Assembly (NCBI GenBank): GCA_017626845.1
Contig: JAGAHX010000057.1
Span: 1-40,112, forward strand
Length of the DNA stretch: 40,112 nucleotides
Source of the DNA: Bacillota bacterium
GTDB lineage: Bacteria > Bacillota > Clostridia > Peptostreptococcales > Anaerovoracaceae
Direction of reading: 5' to 3'
Shown here: positions 1 to 6,979 of the stretch, in pieces
Layout: the number at the start of each line of letters is the position of its first letter
Position numbering within the stretch: the stretch's first letter is position 1
The notes under the pieces: generated by a model
The model's input: the letters and a program-made list of their open reading frames with translations, nothing else
What the model was told of the DNA's origin: nothing
Database searches by the model: none
Program-made: the position numbers and the translations under genes

Positions 1-2
1 AA

Positions 3-509
3 CGCATACCACTTTCAAGCCGCGAACGATCTAACCTCGCCAAAATTTACCCTTATTACGGCGCCACTTCCGTGATGGACTATGTGGACAGATACTTGTT
101 TGACGGAATCTATCTCCTTCTTGGTGAAGATGGAACTGTTGTCGACAGTAAGGGCTTTCCGATTCTTCAGTATGTCGAGGGAAAGTTCTGGGTGAACAAT
201 CATGCTCATATCATCACCGGCAAGAATGGCTTTTCTGTCGAGTTGCTTTATCTGCTTTTCAGCTTAACAAGTGTGCAGTCGATTGTGACAGGAGCTGTTC
301 AGCCAAAGATCAGTCAAGCCAACCTTAACAAAGTTCCAGTCATCGTTCCGTCAGAAGATGAGCTAAAGGGCTTCGATGCTACTGTACAGCCGATTTTTGC
401 GCAGATACGCAATCTTCGAGCAGAGAATAATAGGCTTGTTACTACCCGTGACACCTTGTTGCCGAGGCTTATGTCTGGCGAACTTGACGTTTCAGCCATT
501 GACCTCTAA
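3..509 (+). CDS. hsdS: Type I restriction specificity subunit HsdS, C-terminal half (cut by window edge)
   Basis: The reading frame is open from the window edge to the stop at 507-509, giving 168 residues. The first residues contain the RIPLSSRER and YPYYGAT...DYVD pattern that opens the second target-recognition domain of many HsdS proteins. The end is LLPRLMSGELDVS, the conserved C-terminal helix end also seen in the complete hsdS at 2197-3423. The start lies outside the window, so whether this is a full gene or only a silent C-terminal cassette cannot be told. A 19 bp copy of the locus repeat begins just after its stop codon. Product role in the family: one half of the DNA-recognition subunit of a type I methyltransferase/restriction complex. 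Confidence 0.85.
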   Translation, partial: RIPLSSRERSNLAKIYPYYGATSVMDYVDRYLFDGIYLLLGEDGTVVDSKGFPILQYVEGKFWVNNHAHIITGKNGFSVELLYLLFSLTSVQSIVTGAVQPKISQANLNKVPVIVPSEDELKGFDATVQPIFAQIRNLRAENNRLVTTRDTLLPRLMSGELDVSAIDL

Positions 510-510
510 G

Positions 511-529
511 CCGCTAAATTCTCGTTTAT
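511..529 (-). repeat. Recombination-site candidate, copy 1 of the hsdS inverted repeat
   Basis: The 19 bp here are the exact reverse complement of 2177-2195. The inner 17 bp also match 2855-2871 in the same orientation as this copy. It begins right after the stop codon of the left hsdS fragment, so it is non-coding here, while in the other two places the same sequence encodes INENLA of the HsdS central helix region. Confidence 0.75.
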
Positions 530-614
530 AAGCTCCTACCAACGGCGGGAGTACCACCAATGGAACTGCCGTTGATGTCGTTCTCTGGAATAACGAAATG
601 AAGGAGATACGACA
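530..614. other. Leader between repeat copy 1 and the recombinase gene
   Basis: This short gap holds a possible stem (541-546 with 568-573, aacggc/gccgtt) and the ribosome site AAGGAGAT ahead of the recombinase ATG. No convincing -35/-10 pair was seen. Confidence 0.3.
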
Positions 615-1601
615 ATGCAAAACGAACTGATCACAGAGATCATGCAACTCATGCTGCCAGTCCTCGACAATGCCCAGCTGAAGCAGCTGGAGCAAGCGAT
701 GGAGCAAACGTTCTTTCGTTACGAAGTGACCGGCCAAAAGATTAAGGCGGAGGTTGACGATAGCAATGACCTCATAGAGATGTTCATAGCCGCTAAGCGG
801 ATCGAAGGGTGCTCAGAAAAGACACTGAAGTATTACCAGACCACGATTGAAGCAATGGCATCAGCTCTGGGCAAGAACGTCCGACATATTCTTACTGAGG
901 ATCTGCGGGCTTATCTTACCGAATACCAGAATAAGAACCGGTCGAGTCGGGTAACCCTTGATAACATCCGCCGCATCCTCTCCAGCTTCTTCTCCTGGCT
1001 TGAGGATGAGGATTATATCATCAAAAGCCCGGTGCGCCGTATCCACAAGGTAAAGACGACGAGTAGTATCAAGGAAACTTACTCTGATGAGGATCTGGAG
1101 AAGATACGCGATAACTGTGAGGAACTGCGGGATTTGGCTATGATCGACATGCTGGCTTCAACTGGAATGCGTGTCGGAGAGATGGTTCTCCTAAATCGTG
1201 ACGATATCAATTTTGTTGAGCGGGAATGTGTGGTGTTCGGAAAGGGTGACAAGGAACGAATCGTATACTTTGACGCCAGGGCAAAACTGCACTTGCAGGA
1301 ATACCTCGACAGTAGAACGGATAGCAATCCGGCGCTCTTCGTTACATTACGGGCTCCGCATGAGCGTATACAGATCGGCGGCATTGAACATCGGCTGCGA
1401 GAAATTGGTAAAAGGCTTAACATTCCAAAGGTGCATCCTCATAAGTTTCGGCGGACACTTGCAACAATGGCTATTGATAAAGGAATGCCTGTCGAGCAGC
1501 TTCAGCGGCTTCTTGGGCATCAACGAATAGATACGACATTACAGTATGCAATGGTCAAACAGAGCAACGTGAAGATAGCACACAGAAGGTTCATTGGATA
1601 G
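615..1601 (+). CDS. Tyrosine site-specific recombinase (XerC/D-like, likely HsdS shuffling enzyme)
   Basis: A 328-residue phage-integrase-family recombinase. An N-terminal SAM-like core-binding region (about 50-140) is followed by the catalytic domain. The catalytic set is visible: Arg186 in TGMRVGE, a Lys in the GKGDKER hairpin near 210-213, His276 and Arg279 in HPHKFRR, His302 in LLGH, and the nucleophile Tyr311. The ATG at 615 has AAGGAGAT upstream. The half-length hsdS begins 14 bp after its stop, so the two are probably one transcript. Lying between inverted repeats embedded in hsdS genes, it is the obvious candidate to invert them, as in other phase-variable type I systems that carry a recombinase gene. 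Function by position is inference; the enzyme family is clear. Confidence 0.92.
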   Translation: MQNELITEIMQLMLPVLDNAQLKQLEQAMEQTFFRYEVTGQKIKAEVDDSNDLIEMFIAAKRIEGCSEKTLKYYQTTIEAMASALGKNVRHILTEDLRAYLTEYQNKNRSSRVTLDNIRRILSSFFSWLEDEDYIIKSPVRRIHKVKTTSSIKETYSDEDLEKIRDNCEELRDLAMIDMLASTGMRVGEMVLLNRDDINFVERECVVFGKGDKERIVYFDARAKLHLQEYLDSRTDSNPALFVTLRAPHERIQIGGIEHRLREIGKRLNIPKVHPHKFRRTLATMAIDKGMPVEQLQRLLGHQRIDTTLQYAMVKQSNVKIAHRRFIG

Positions 1602-1615
1602 GAAGGATATAGACT

Positions 1616-2200
1616 ATGTGGAATTATGGCAGTTTGCCGGGAGACTGGACTGTTAAAAAAATCGGAGAATATGCCTCAATAATAACAGATTATGTTGCTA
1701 ATGGTAGCTTTGCATCTCTCGCTCAAAATGTAGAGTACAAATCTACACCTGATTATGCTGTGCTAATTAGACTTACAGATTATAACAATGGGTTTAATGG
1801 GGAGTTTGTTTATATAGATAAACATGCATATGAATTCTTAGCAAAGAGCAAGCTTTTTGGTGGGGAAATAATCATTTCAAACGTTGGAGCAAATGTTGGT
1901 ACTGTGTTTAGATGTCCTTATTTGGATATCCATATGAGCCTTGCACCTAATGCAATAATGCTGAAAACTCAAGGGAACGACGATTTCTATTATTATTGGT
2001 TCCTAAGCAGAAATGGGCAACACTCTTTAAAATCAATAGTAACAGGAAGCGCTCAACCAAAGTTTAATAAAACTAATTTCAGAGATTTATTAGTACCTGT
2101 ACCGCCACGTATAGTTCAAAATAAAATTGCTGAGTATCTGAGTAATATAGACAAGAAAATAGAACTTAACAAGCGAATAAACGAGAATTTAGCGGATTAG
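1616..2200 (+). CDS. hsdS: Half-length HsdS (first target-recognition domain cassette)
   Basis: A 194-residue protein matching only the N-terminal half of HsdS. It starts MWNYGSLPGDW, a normal HsdS opening (LP..W), has one target-recognition domain, and ends in the helix IDKKIELNKRINENLAD. The stop falls just after a copy of the inverted repeat, exactly where a full HsdS would continue. It has its own ATG with GGAAGG upstream, so it may be translated rather than silent. Half-size S proteins can dimerise in some type I systems. It converges on the complete hsdS and overlaps its stop by 4 bp. Its base composition is clearly more A+T rich than the neighbouring genes. Inversion between 2177-2193 and 2855-2871 would fuse it to the second half of the right-hand hsdS. 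Confidence 0.85.
   Translation: MWNYGSLPGDWTVKKIGEYASIITDYVANGSFASLAQNVEYKSTPDYAVLIRLTDYNNGFNGEFVYIDKHAYEFLAKSKLFGGEIIISNVGANVGTVFRCPYLDIHMSLAPNAIMLKTQGNDDFYYYWFLSRNGQHSLKSIVTGSAQPKFNKTNFRDLLVPVPPRIVQNKIAEYLSNIDKKIELNKRINENLAD
2177..2195 (+). repeat. Recombination-site candidate, copy 2 of the hsdS inverted repeat
   Basis: Perfect 19 bp inverted partner of 511-529. On the plus strand it encodes INENLA at the end of the half hsdS. On the minus strand it lies just downstream of the stop of the complete hsdS, so the second recognition module of that gene is bracketed by this copy and copy 3 in opposite orientation. Confidence 0.78.
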
Positions 2201-3423
2201 AGATCCAGGTTTGAGACATCCAGTTCACCGGACATCAGTTTGGGCAAAAGAATGTCTCTTAGCTGCGCAAGAGTCTGATTCTGCAGGTTGTTGTACTCAA
2301 TCTGTTTTCGCAGCGGAAAGAGGATTTCTTCCAACTCTGTCATTACGGTTGGCTCAAATATGGGAAACAAAAGCTTAGGTATATTTTTTACATTCAACGC
2401 TCCCATGATGGTACCTTCGTCCGTATTGCTTTGTATCTGCCTCCGCATGTGATTTGAGAGCAGCACCGTGATGAAATATGCTTGCAGTTTGATATCTGGC
2501 TTTAACCGTATGCATGTCATATTTCTTCCCATAGCCGCTTTTGTACCATGAGGAGCTTGTGACACTGCCCCGATACGACCTACGTTAGTGATAACACAAT
2601 CGCCTTCAACAATCTCACATTTGCGGGTCCAATTATCATAATCAACCTGTGAGATCATGTATCGGGTGGCAGACATATCTAAGAAGCCATCATCACGGAT
2701 ATTATCGAGCTGTATGAGCTGATAGGGACTATCTTCAATAGATGAAGGCTTTTTAGAGTGAAGGCAATCAATAACTATAGCGATGTCAGAAAGTGGCTGA
2801 AGCTGGTAAAGTTGTTCGTCCATAAAATGATAAAGAATACCCTGAGCCTGTTCAGCTAAATTCTCGTTTATGCTCGTGTTCACTTCAATTTTGACATCAA
2901 TTGCTTTCAAAATCGATACAATTCGACTCTGTACATTCTTTGGTGGGATAACTAAACTCATACGCTTCAAATCTGCAATCGTAACATGGCCTAGCCCTGT
3001 AGTCTGTTTATTTGCCGCAATCTGCGTAAAATGTGGCTTTAGGAACTTTAAGACATAGTAGAGGAAGTCCTTTGTTACAAGTTCCTCATTTGCAGTTACT
3101 TTGAAGATATGCTGATTCAGCCATCCGTCTTGCAGGCGATACCGGAATACATCTATTGATGTTTGAGGATTTCCCGACCATGAGAACAACAGGTCATCCC
3201 ACCGGATAAAGACGTCTTCACAGTAATCACCCTGAGTAAAAGATGTGTTAGAATTGATTCCGTTATTCAATTCTGCAATCTTGATAACTGGTCGGCCTGT
3301 CTCTGAACAATCTATTTTTTTAAATGCAAGACCATTCTTCCAAATTGCAAGATCAAACAAGGAATATCTAGTACCATCAAAATCTGATTTTATGTTGTAG
3401 AGTGAGTTCTCATCAAATCTCAT
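2197..3423 (-). CDS. hsdS: Type I restriction-modification specificity subunit HsdS (expressed copy)
   Basis: A 408-residue complete HsdS with two target-recognition domains. The first covers about 1-165 and the second about 200-370, and each is followed by a conserved helical spacer. The central spacer has AIDVKIEVNTSINENLAEQAQ; the C-terminal one ends with LLPKLMSGELDVSNLDL. The start ATG overlaps the hsdM stop by 11 bp, typical translational coupling, so this is the copy that works with HsdM. The INENLA codons are repeat copy 3, which puts the recombination point between the two recognition domains. Inversion would replace the second domain or truncate the protein there. Role: sets the bipartite DNA target of the HsdM methyltransferase and of HsdR, which is not seen here. 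Confidence 0.93.
   Translation of the reverse strand: MRFDENSLYNIKSDFDGTRYSLFDLAIWKNGLAFKKIDCSETGRPVIKIAELNNGINSNTSFTQGDYCEDVFIRWDDLLFSWSGNPQTSIDVFRYRLQDGWLNQHIFKVTANEELVTKDFLYYVLKFLKPHFTQIAANKQTTGLGHVTIADLKRMSLVIPPKNVQSRIVSILKAIDVKIEVNTSINENLAEQAQGILYHFMDEQLYQLQPLSDIAIVIDCLHSKKPSSIEDSPYQLIQLDNIRDDGFLDMSATRYMISQVDYDNWTRKCEIVEGDCVITNVGRIGAVSQAPHGTKAAMGRNMTCIRLKPDIKLQAYFITVLLSNHMRRQIQSNTDEGTIMGALNVKNIPKLLFPIFEPTVMTELEEILFPLRKQIEYNNLQNQTLAQLRDILLPKLMSGELDVSNLDL
2855..2871 (-). repeat. Recombination-site candidate, copy 3 inside the complete hsdS
   Basis: 17 bp identical to 513-529 and reverse complementary to 2177-2193. It lies inside the central conserved region of hsdS, encoding INENLA, between the two target-recognition domains. 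Confidence 0.75.
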
Positions 3424-4921
3424 ACCCTATCGCCCCTAACTTTCTCCTGATCTCGTCCTCCAGTTCATGAGACTTAGCGAACATATCTGAAAGTTCCGAT
3501 GTCAGTCTTGCCATTTTCTCCTCGAAAGGCTCGCCATCGTCTTCCTGTTCTTCGATTCCCACATAGCGTCCCGGGGTAAGAATATAGTCTTGTTTTGCAA
3601 TATCCCGCAAAGTGGCAACAGAACAGAAACCCTTTACATCTTCCAGCGTTCCATTCTGGAAAGCCTCGAAAGTGTCTGCAAGTTTCTGAATGTCTTCCTC
3701 GGAGAAATCCCGATGTTTGCGGTCAACCATATGACCCATCTTGCGGGCATCGATAAAGAGCGTTTTGCCCTTCTGCCGCTTACCCTTCGTGATGAACCAT
3801 AAAGTAACTGGAATGGTTACGCTATAGAAGAGCTGCGTCGGCATAGCGATAATGCCCTCGATCAGATCGTCCTCGATTATCCTTTTACGGATCTCCCCCT
3901 CGCCGCTGGACTGCGTAGAAAGCGCACCGTTTGCGAGAACCAGACCAATCTTTCCATTTGGCGCAAGATGATGGATCATGTGCTGGATCCAGGCATAGTT
4001 CGCATTACCGGCAGGAGGTGTGCCATACTTCCAACGGACATCATCCAGCAGTTTTTCCTGATTCCAGGGGTGATAATTGAAAGGAGGATTCGCCAAAATA
4101 AAATCTGCTTTCAATGTCGGGTGAAGGTCATTGGTAAAAGTGTCCGCCTGATAAGGACCAAAATCTGCATCAATACCGCGGATCGCCATGTTCATCTTGG
4201 CCATCTTCCACGTATCAGCATTGGCTTCTTGTCCATATACAGAGATAGCCCCACGCTTACCAGAGTGGGCCTGTATGAATTTTGCACTCTGAACAAACAT
4301 ACCGCCGGAACCGCAGCAGCAGTCATATACACGGCAATTGTCAAAAGGCCGCAGGATTGAGACAAGCGTTTTGACCACGCTGGATGGCGTATAGAATTCA
4401 CCACCGCCTACGCCTTCTTTCTCCGCAAACTGCGCGATACAGTATTCATAGGTGCGGCCCAAAAGATCTTCACTTTCTTCCGTGTCGCTCATATCGATGT
4501 TATTAGTGAAGATATCAACAACGTCACCAAGAACCCGCTTATCGAGATCCGGGCTGGCATAATTTTTCGGTAAAACGTTCTTTAACGTCTTATTCTCTGC
4601 TTCAATAGCTCTCATGGCCGTATCGATAACGGTTCCGATTTCCGGAGTATGGGCAGCGGAAGCAATCGTGCTCCATCTGGCTTCCTCCGGTACAAAGAAT
4701 ACGTTCTCCATGGTATAAGCATCGCGGTCATCTTCAAAACCGTCACCTTCGTCAATGAGCTCCTGATATCTCCTATCAAAAGCCGCGGATATATAGCGCA
4801 GGAAAATAAGCCCGATGATAACCTTCCTGTATTCCGCTGCGGGAATATGTCCCCACAGGACGCAGGCAGCATCCCACAACTGTTTTTCGAATCCGATATT
4901 TGCTTTCGTCTTTTCAGCCAT
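3413..4921 (-). CDS. hsdM: Type I restriction-modification DNA methyltransferase subunit HsdM
   Basis: A 502-residue N6-adenine methyltransferase subunit. An N-terminal HsdM_N helical domain (EKQLWDAACVLWGHIPAAEY) precedes the methylase core with GEFYTPSSV, the SAM motif YDCCCGSGG and the catalytic NPPF (FILANPPFNYHPW). I chose the ATG at 4921 over the longer ATG at 4951. It has GGAGG 10 bases upstream, while the longer start has no ribosome site and sits at the likely transcription start, just past a TATAAT box at 4956-4961. The gene leads the hsdM-hsdS operon. Length is normal for the family. An hsdR nuclease gene would be expected but is not in the window, so restriction activity cannot be inferred from this segment alone. 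Confidence 0.95.
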   Translation of the reverse strand: MAEKTKANIGFEKQLWDAACVLWGHIPAAEYRKVIIGLIFLRYISAAFDRRYQELIDEGDGFEDDRDAYTMENVFFVPEEARWSTIASAAHTPEIGTVIDTAMRAIEAENKTLKNVLPKNYASPDLDKRVLGDVVDIFTNNIDMSDTEESEDLLGRTYEYCIAQFAEKEGVGGGEFYTPSSVVKTLVSILRPFDNCRVYDCCCGSGGMFVQSAKFIQAHSGKRGAISVYGQEANADTWKMAKMNMAIRGIDADFGPYQADTFTNDLHPTLKADFILANPPFNYHPWNQEKLLDDVRWKYGTPPAGNANYAWIQHMIHHLAPNGKIGLVLANGALSTQSSGEGEIRKRIIEDDLIEGIIAMPTQLFYSVTIPVTLWFITKGKRQKGKTLFIDARKMGHMVDRKHRDFSEEDIQKLADTFEAFQNGTLEDVKGFCSVATLRDIAKQDYILTPGRYVGIEEQEDDGEPFEEKMARLTSELSDMFAKSHELEDEIRRKLGAIGYEI

Positions 4922-4955
4922 GACTCGTAATCCTCCATGATTAAAATACATGTAT

Positions 4956-4961
4956 ATTATA
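4956..4961 (-). promoter_or_regulatory. Probable -10 box of the hsdM promoter
   Basis: Perfect TATAAT on the minus strand, 35 bp upstream of the chosen hsdM start. The -35 region is poor. Confidence 0.45.
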
Positions 4962-4985
4962 ACTTATCCCGGCATATCTTTCCCA

Positions 4986-5012
4986 CAGAAAAAGCCGCCC
5001 TCTCGGACGGCT
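4986..5012 (-). terminator. Rho-independent terminator of the decarboxylase gene
   Basis: Stem 4993-5012 (AGCCG...CGGCT plus two inner GC pairs, TCTC-type loop) is followed on the minus strand by TTTTT. It lies 7 bp past the decarboxylase stop and separates it from the hsdM promoter. Confidence 0.8.
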
Positions 5013-5018
5013 GTAAAT

Positions 5019-6479
5019 TTATTCCTTGATGACCAGCAGCGTGGACAGCGTCGGGTCCGAAGGTCCGTGGATGTGGCCGTTCCTCTGGCGGAAGGCTTCG
5101 ATGTAGTCCCAGACTTCGGCGCTCATGCGCTCGCCCTGATAGATGACGGGAATGCCCGGCGGATACGGCGCGATCATCTCGGCGACGATGCGGCCTCTGG
5201 TCTCCACCCAGGGCACTCTTTCCCGTTCGAGGAAATAGGCGGCTCTCGGGCTCAGCACATAGTCCGGCTGGGGCGGCAGCTTCTCGCCCGGGGGCAGAGG
5301 CTCCCCTTCCGGCGCAAACCGGCGGGAGATGTCCTCCAGCGCAGCTACCAGTTTATCGATCTCCTCCTGCTCGTTGGCGTAGGTGACGATCGCCACCACG
5401 TTGCGGTAGTCCGGAAGTTCCACTTCGACGTCGTATTCGTCGAACAGCATTTTCTTCAGTTCGAATCCGGTGATGCCGATATCGTCCGCCGAGATGATGA
5501 GCCGCGTGGTATCCAGGTTATGGATCCCGGCTCGGCCTATGAGTTCCTTGCCTGCGCAGGAAAGGCCGGGGATGCGGTTGATCCGCTCTCTGGCGTCATC
5601 GGACAGTTCCACCGCCCGGTCGATCATCTCCGCGCCGTGCAGCGCCATGTGCTGGCGGGCACAGTCCAGAGAGGTCATCAAGATATAGGACGGCGACGTG
5701 CTCTGCACCAGCGTAAGGTTGGCCTCCAGCAGATTCTTTGTGACCAGATCGGATTTGATATGGATCATGGAGCTCTGGGTAAGAGAACCCGTTACCTTAT
5801 GGATGCTCTGCACCGCCATGTCCGCGCCCTGCTCGATCGCGCCCTTGGGCAGTTTGTCGGAGAAGTAACAGTGTGCGCCGTGGGCCTCGTCCACCATCAG
5901 GATGGCGTCGTGGGCATGGCAGACCCGGGCGATCCCTTCCAGATCGCTGGTAATGCCGTAATAGGTCGGGGAAACGACCAGAACGCCCTTGCAGTCCGGG
6001 TTCTGACGGAACATCTCCTCCACCTGACCCGGCGTGATGCCTCCGTGGAGGCCCCATTCCGGTTCGATCTGAGGCATGATATAGACCGGCTTGCCGCCGC
6101 CGATGATGAGTCCCATCAGCACGGATTTGTGGGCGTTTCGGGGAATGGCGATCTTAGCGCCGCCGTGGGAAGCGGTGACCACCATAGCCTGGTTGCCGCA
6201 GGTGCTTCCGTTTACTAAAAAATGCGTATAATCCGCACCCCAAAGCTCGGCAGCGAGCTGCTCGGCTTCTTTGATGGGACCGCTGGCATGGTGCAGGTCG
6301 TCGGTGAGAGGCGTTTCGGAAAGATCGAACTTAAAGATCTCGTCTCCGACTTTCTCCCGCCACGTCTCGTTGATGCCCCGCTCGTAGCGGTGCCCGGGAA
6401 TGTGGAAAAACGCAGGACTTTTCTCGTTATATTCCAGGATAGCCTCGTATAAAGGCATGCGCTTCTGGTCTTCTTTCAT
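5019..6479 (-). CDS. PLP-dependent Orn/Lys/Arg decarboxylase (Gram-positive short type)
   Basis: A 486-residue group III-like amino-acid decarboxylase of the short Gram-positive kind (SpeA/YaaO/Cad size, without the N-terminal receiver-like wing of the enterobacterial enzymes). The PLP lysine is Lys228 in SIHKVTGSLTQSS. The cofactor-binding Asp197 is in VDEAHGAH, and SETPLTDDLHH near the start is a family hallmark. It removes CO2 from arginine, lysine or ornithine to give a polyamine or precursor; which substrate cannot be told from sequence. Its promoter seems to overlap the end of the GtrA-like gene, with a terminator-like hairpin in its leader (6505-6536). The ATG is preceded by AAAGGAGCTG. 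Confidence 0.92.
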   Translation of the reverse strand: MKEDQKRMPLYEAILEYNEKSPAFFHIPGHRYERGINETWREKVGDEIFKFDLSETPLTDDLHHASGPIKEAEQLAAELWGADYTHFLVNGSTCGNQAMVVTASHGGAKIAIPRNAHKSVLMGLIIGGGKPVYIMPQIEPEWGLHGGITPGQVEEMFRQNPDCKGVLVVSPTYYGITSDLEGIARVCHAHDAILMVDEAHGAHCYFSDKLPKGAIEQGADMAVQSIHKVTGSLTQSSMIHIKSDLVTKNLLEANLTLVQSTSPSYILMTSLDCARQHMALHGAEMIDRAVELSDDARERINRIPGLSCAGKELIGRAGIHNLDTTRLIISADDIGITGFELKKMLFDEYDVEVELPDYRNVVAIVTYANEQEEIDKLVAALEDISRRFAPEGEPLPPGEKLPPQPDYVLSPRAAYFLERERVPWVETRGRIVAEMIAPYPPGIPVIYQGERMSAEVWDYIEAFRQRNGHIHGPSDPTLSTLLVIKE

Positions 6480-6504
6480 CGCCGGTATCAGCTCCTTTAT
6501 CTTA

Positions 6505-6536
6505 TAAAAATCGCCCCGGCCCGAACAGACCGAGGC
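6505..6536 (-). terminator. Terminator-like hairpin in the leader of the decarboxylase gene
   Basis: GCCTCGG (6530-6536) can pair with CCGGGGC (6513-6519) with one mismatch, followed on the minus strand by GATTTTTATAAG. It may end transcripts of the gtrA-like gene. If the promoter at 6545-6572 is real, it may instead act as an attenuator. Confidence 0.45.
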
Positions 6537-6544
6537 ACAATTTC

Positions 6545-6572
6545 ATTATGGACTTTTCTGGGTAAAAGTCAA
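6545..6572 (-). promoter_or_regulatory. Predicted promoter of the decarboxylase gene
   Basis: TTGACT (6567-6572), 16 bp spacer, CATAAT (6545-6550) on the minus strand. The -35 box overlaps the stop codon of the GtrA-like gene. Confidence 0.45.
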
Positions 6573-6979
6573 CGCTGCTCCAGGAATATTTTGCGGGAGA
6601 AAAAGCTCCAGAACATGACGGTGGCGGAGGTGATGACCTTGGCGAACATGTAGTACAGACCCGCCTTATCCACCAGCAGCCACATCAGCAGTGTCGTCAG
6701 ACCGAGGCCGATGAGATTGAGGATCGCAAACACGATGAACTCCTCTTTCTTGTTCCGGCCTTCCCTGCCCTTGAACACGAAGGTCATGGACAGGATGTAG
6801 TTGATGATGGTGGAGATGGTGAAGGCCAGCGCAGCAGCTGCCAGATACCAGATCTCCACCCGCTCCACGAAGAGGTGCAGCATGATGAAGTCCAGCGCCG
6901 TTACGGTGCAGCCGACGATGCCGAACCGGAGGAGCTGGTGAAAAAATTTGTCGTACAGTTTTTTGATCCACTTAAGCAT
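6569..6979 (-). CDS. GtrA-like membrane protein
   Basis: A 136-residue protein with four predicted membrane helices in the GtrA pattern: LLRFGIVGCTVTALDF at the start, then the INYILSMTFVFKGRE link with the typical FVF and a charged loop, then two further helices ending at FFSRKIFLEQR. GtrA-family proteins are linked to transfer of lipid-carried sugars for surface polysaccharide or teichoic acid decoration, possibly as polyprenyl-phosphate-sugar flippases. No glycosyltransferase partner gene is next to it, so its substrate is unknown. Its start overlaps the end of the M20 amidohydrolase gene by 8 bp, so the two are translated from one message. Confidence 0.85.
   Translation of the reverse strand: MLKWIKKLYDKFFHQLLRFGIVGCTVTALDFIMLHLFVERVEIWYLAAAALAFTISTIINYILSMTFVFKGREGRNKKEEFIVFAILNLIGLGLTTLLMWLLVDKAGLYYMFAKVITSATVMFWSFFSRKIFLEQR

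Noticed and set aside
541..573. attI-like or dif-like recombination site before the recombinase gene.
   Set aside because: Only a short imperfect stem; the repeats at 511-529, 2177-2195 and 2855-2871 explain the recombinase better.
4950..6218. A 422-codon plus-strand frame opposite the decarboxylase.
   Set aside because: Same kind of shadow. The minus strand encodes a full PLP decarboxylase with its catalytic lysine.
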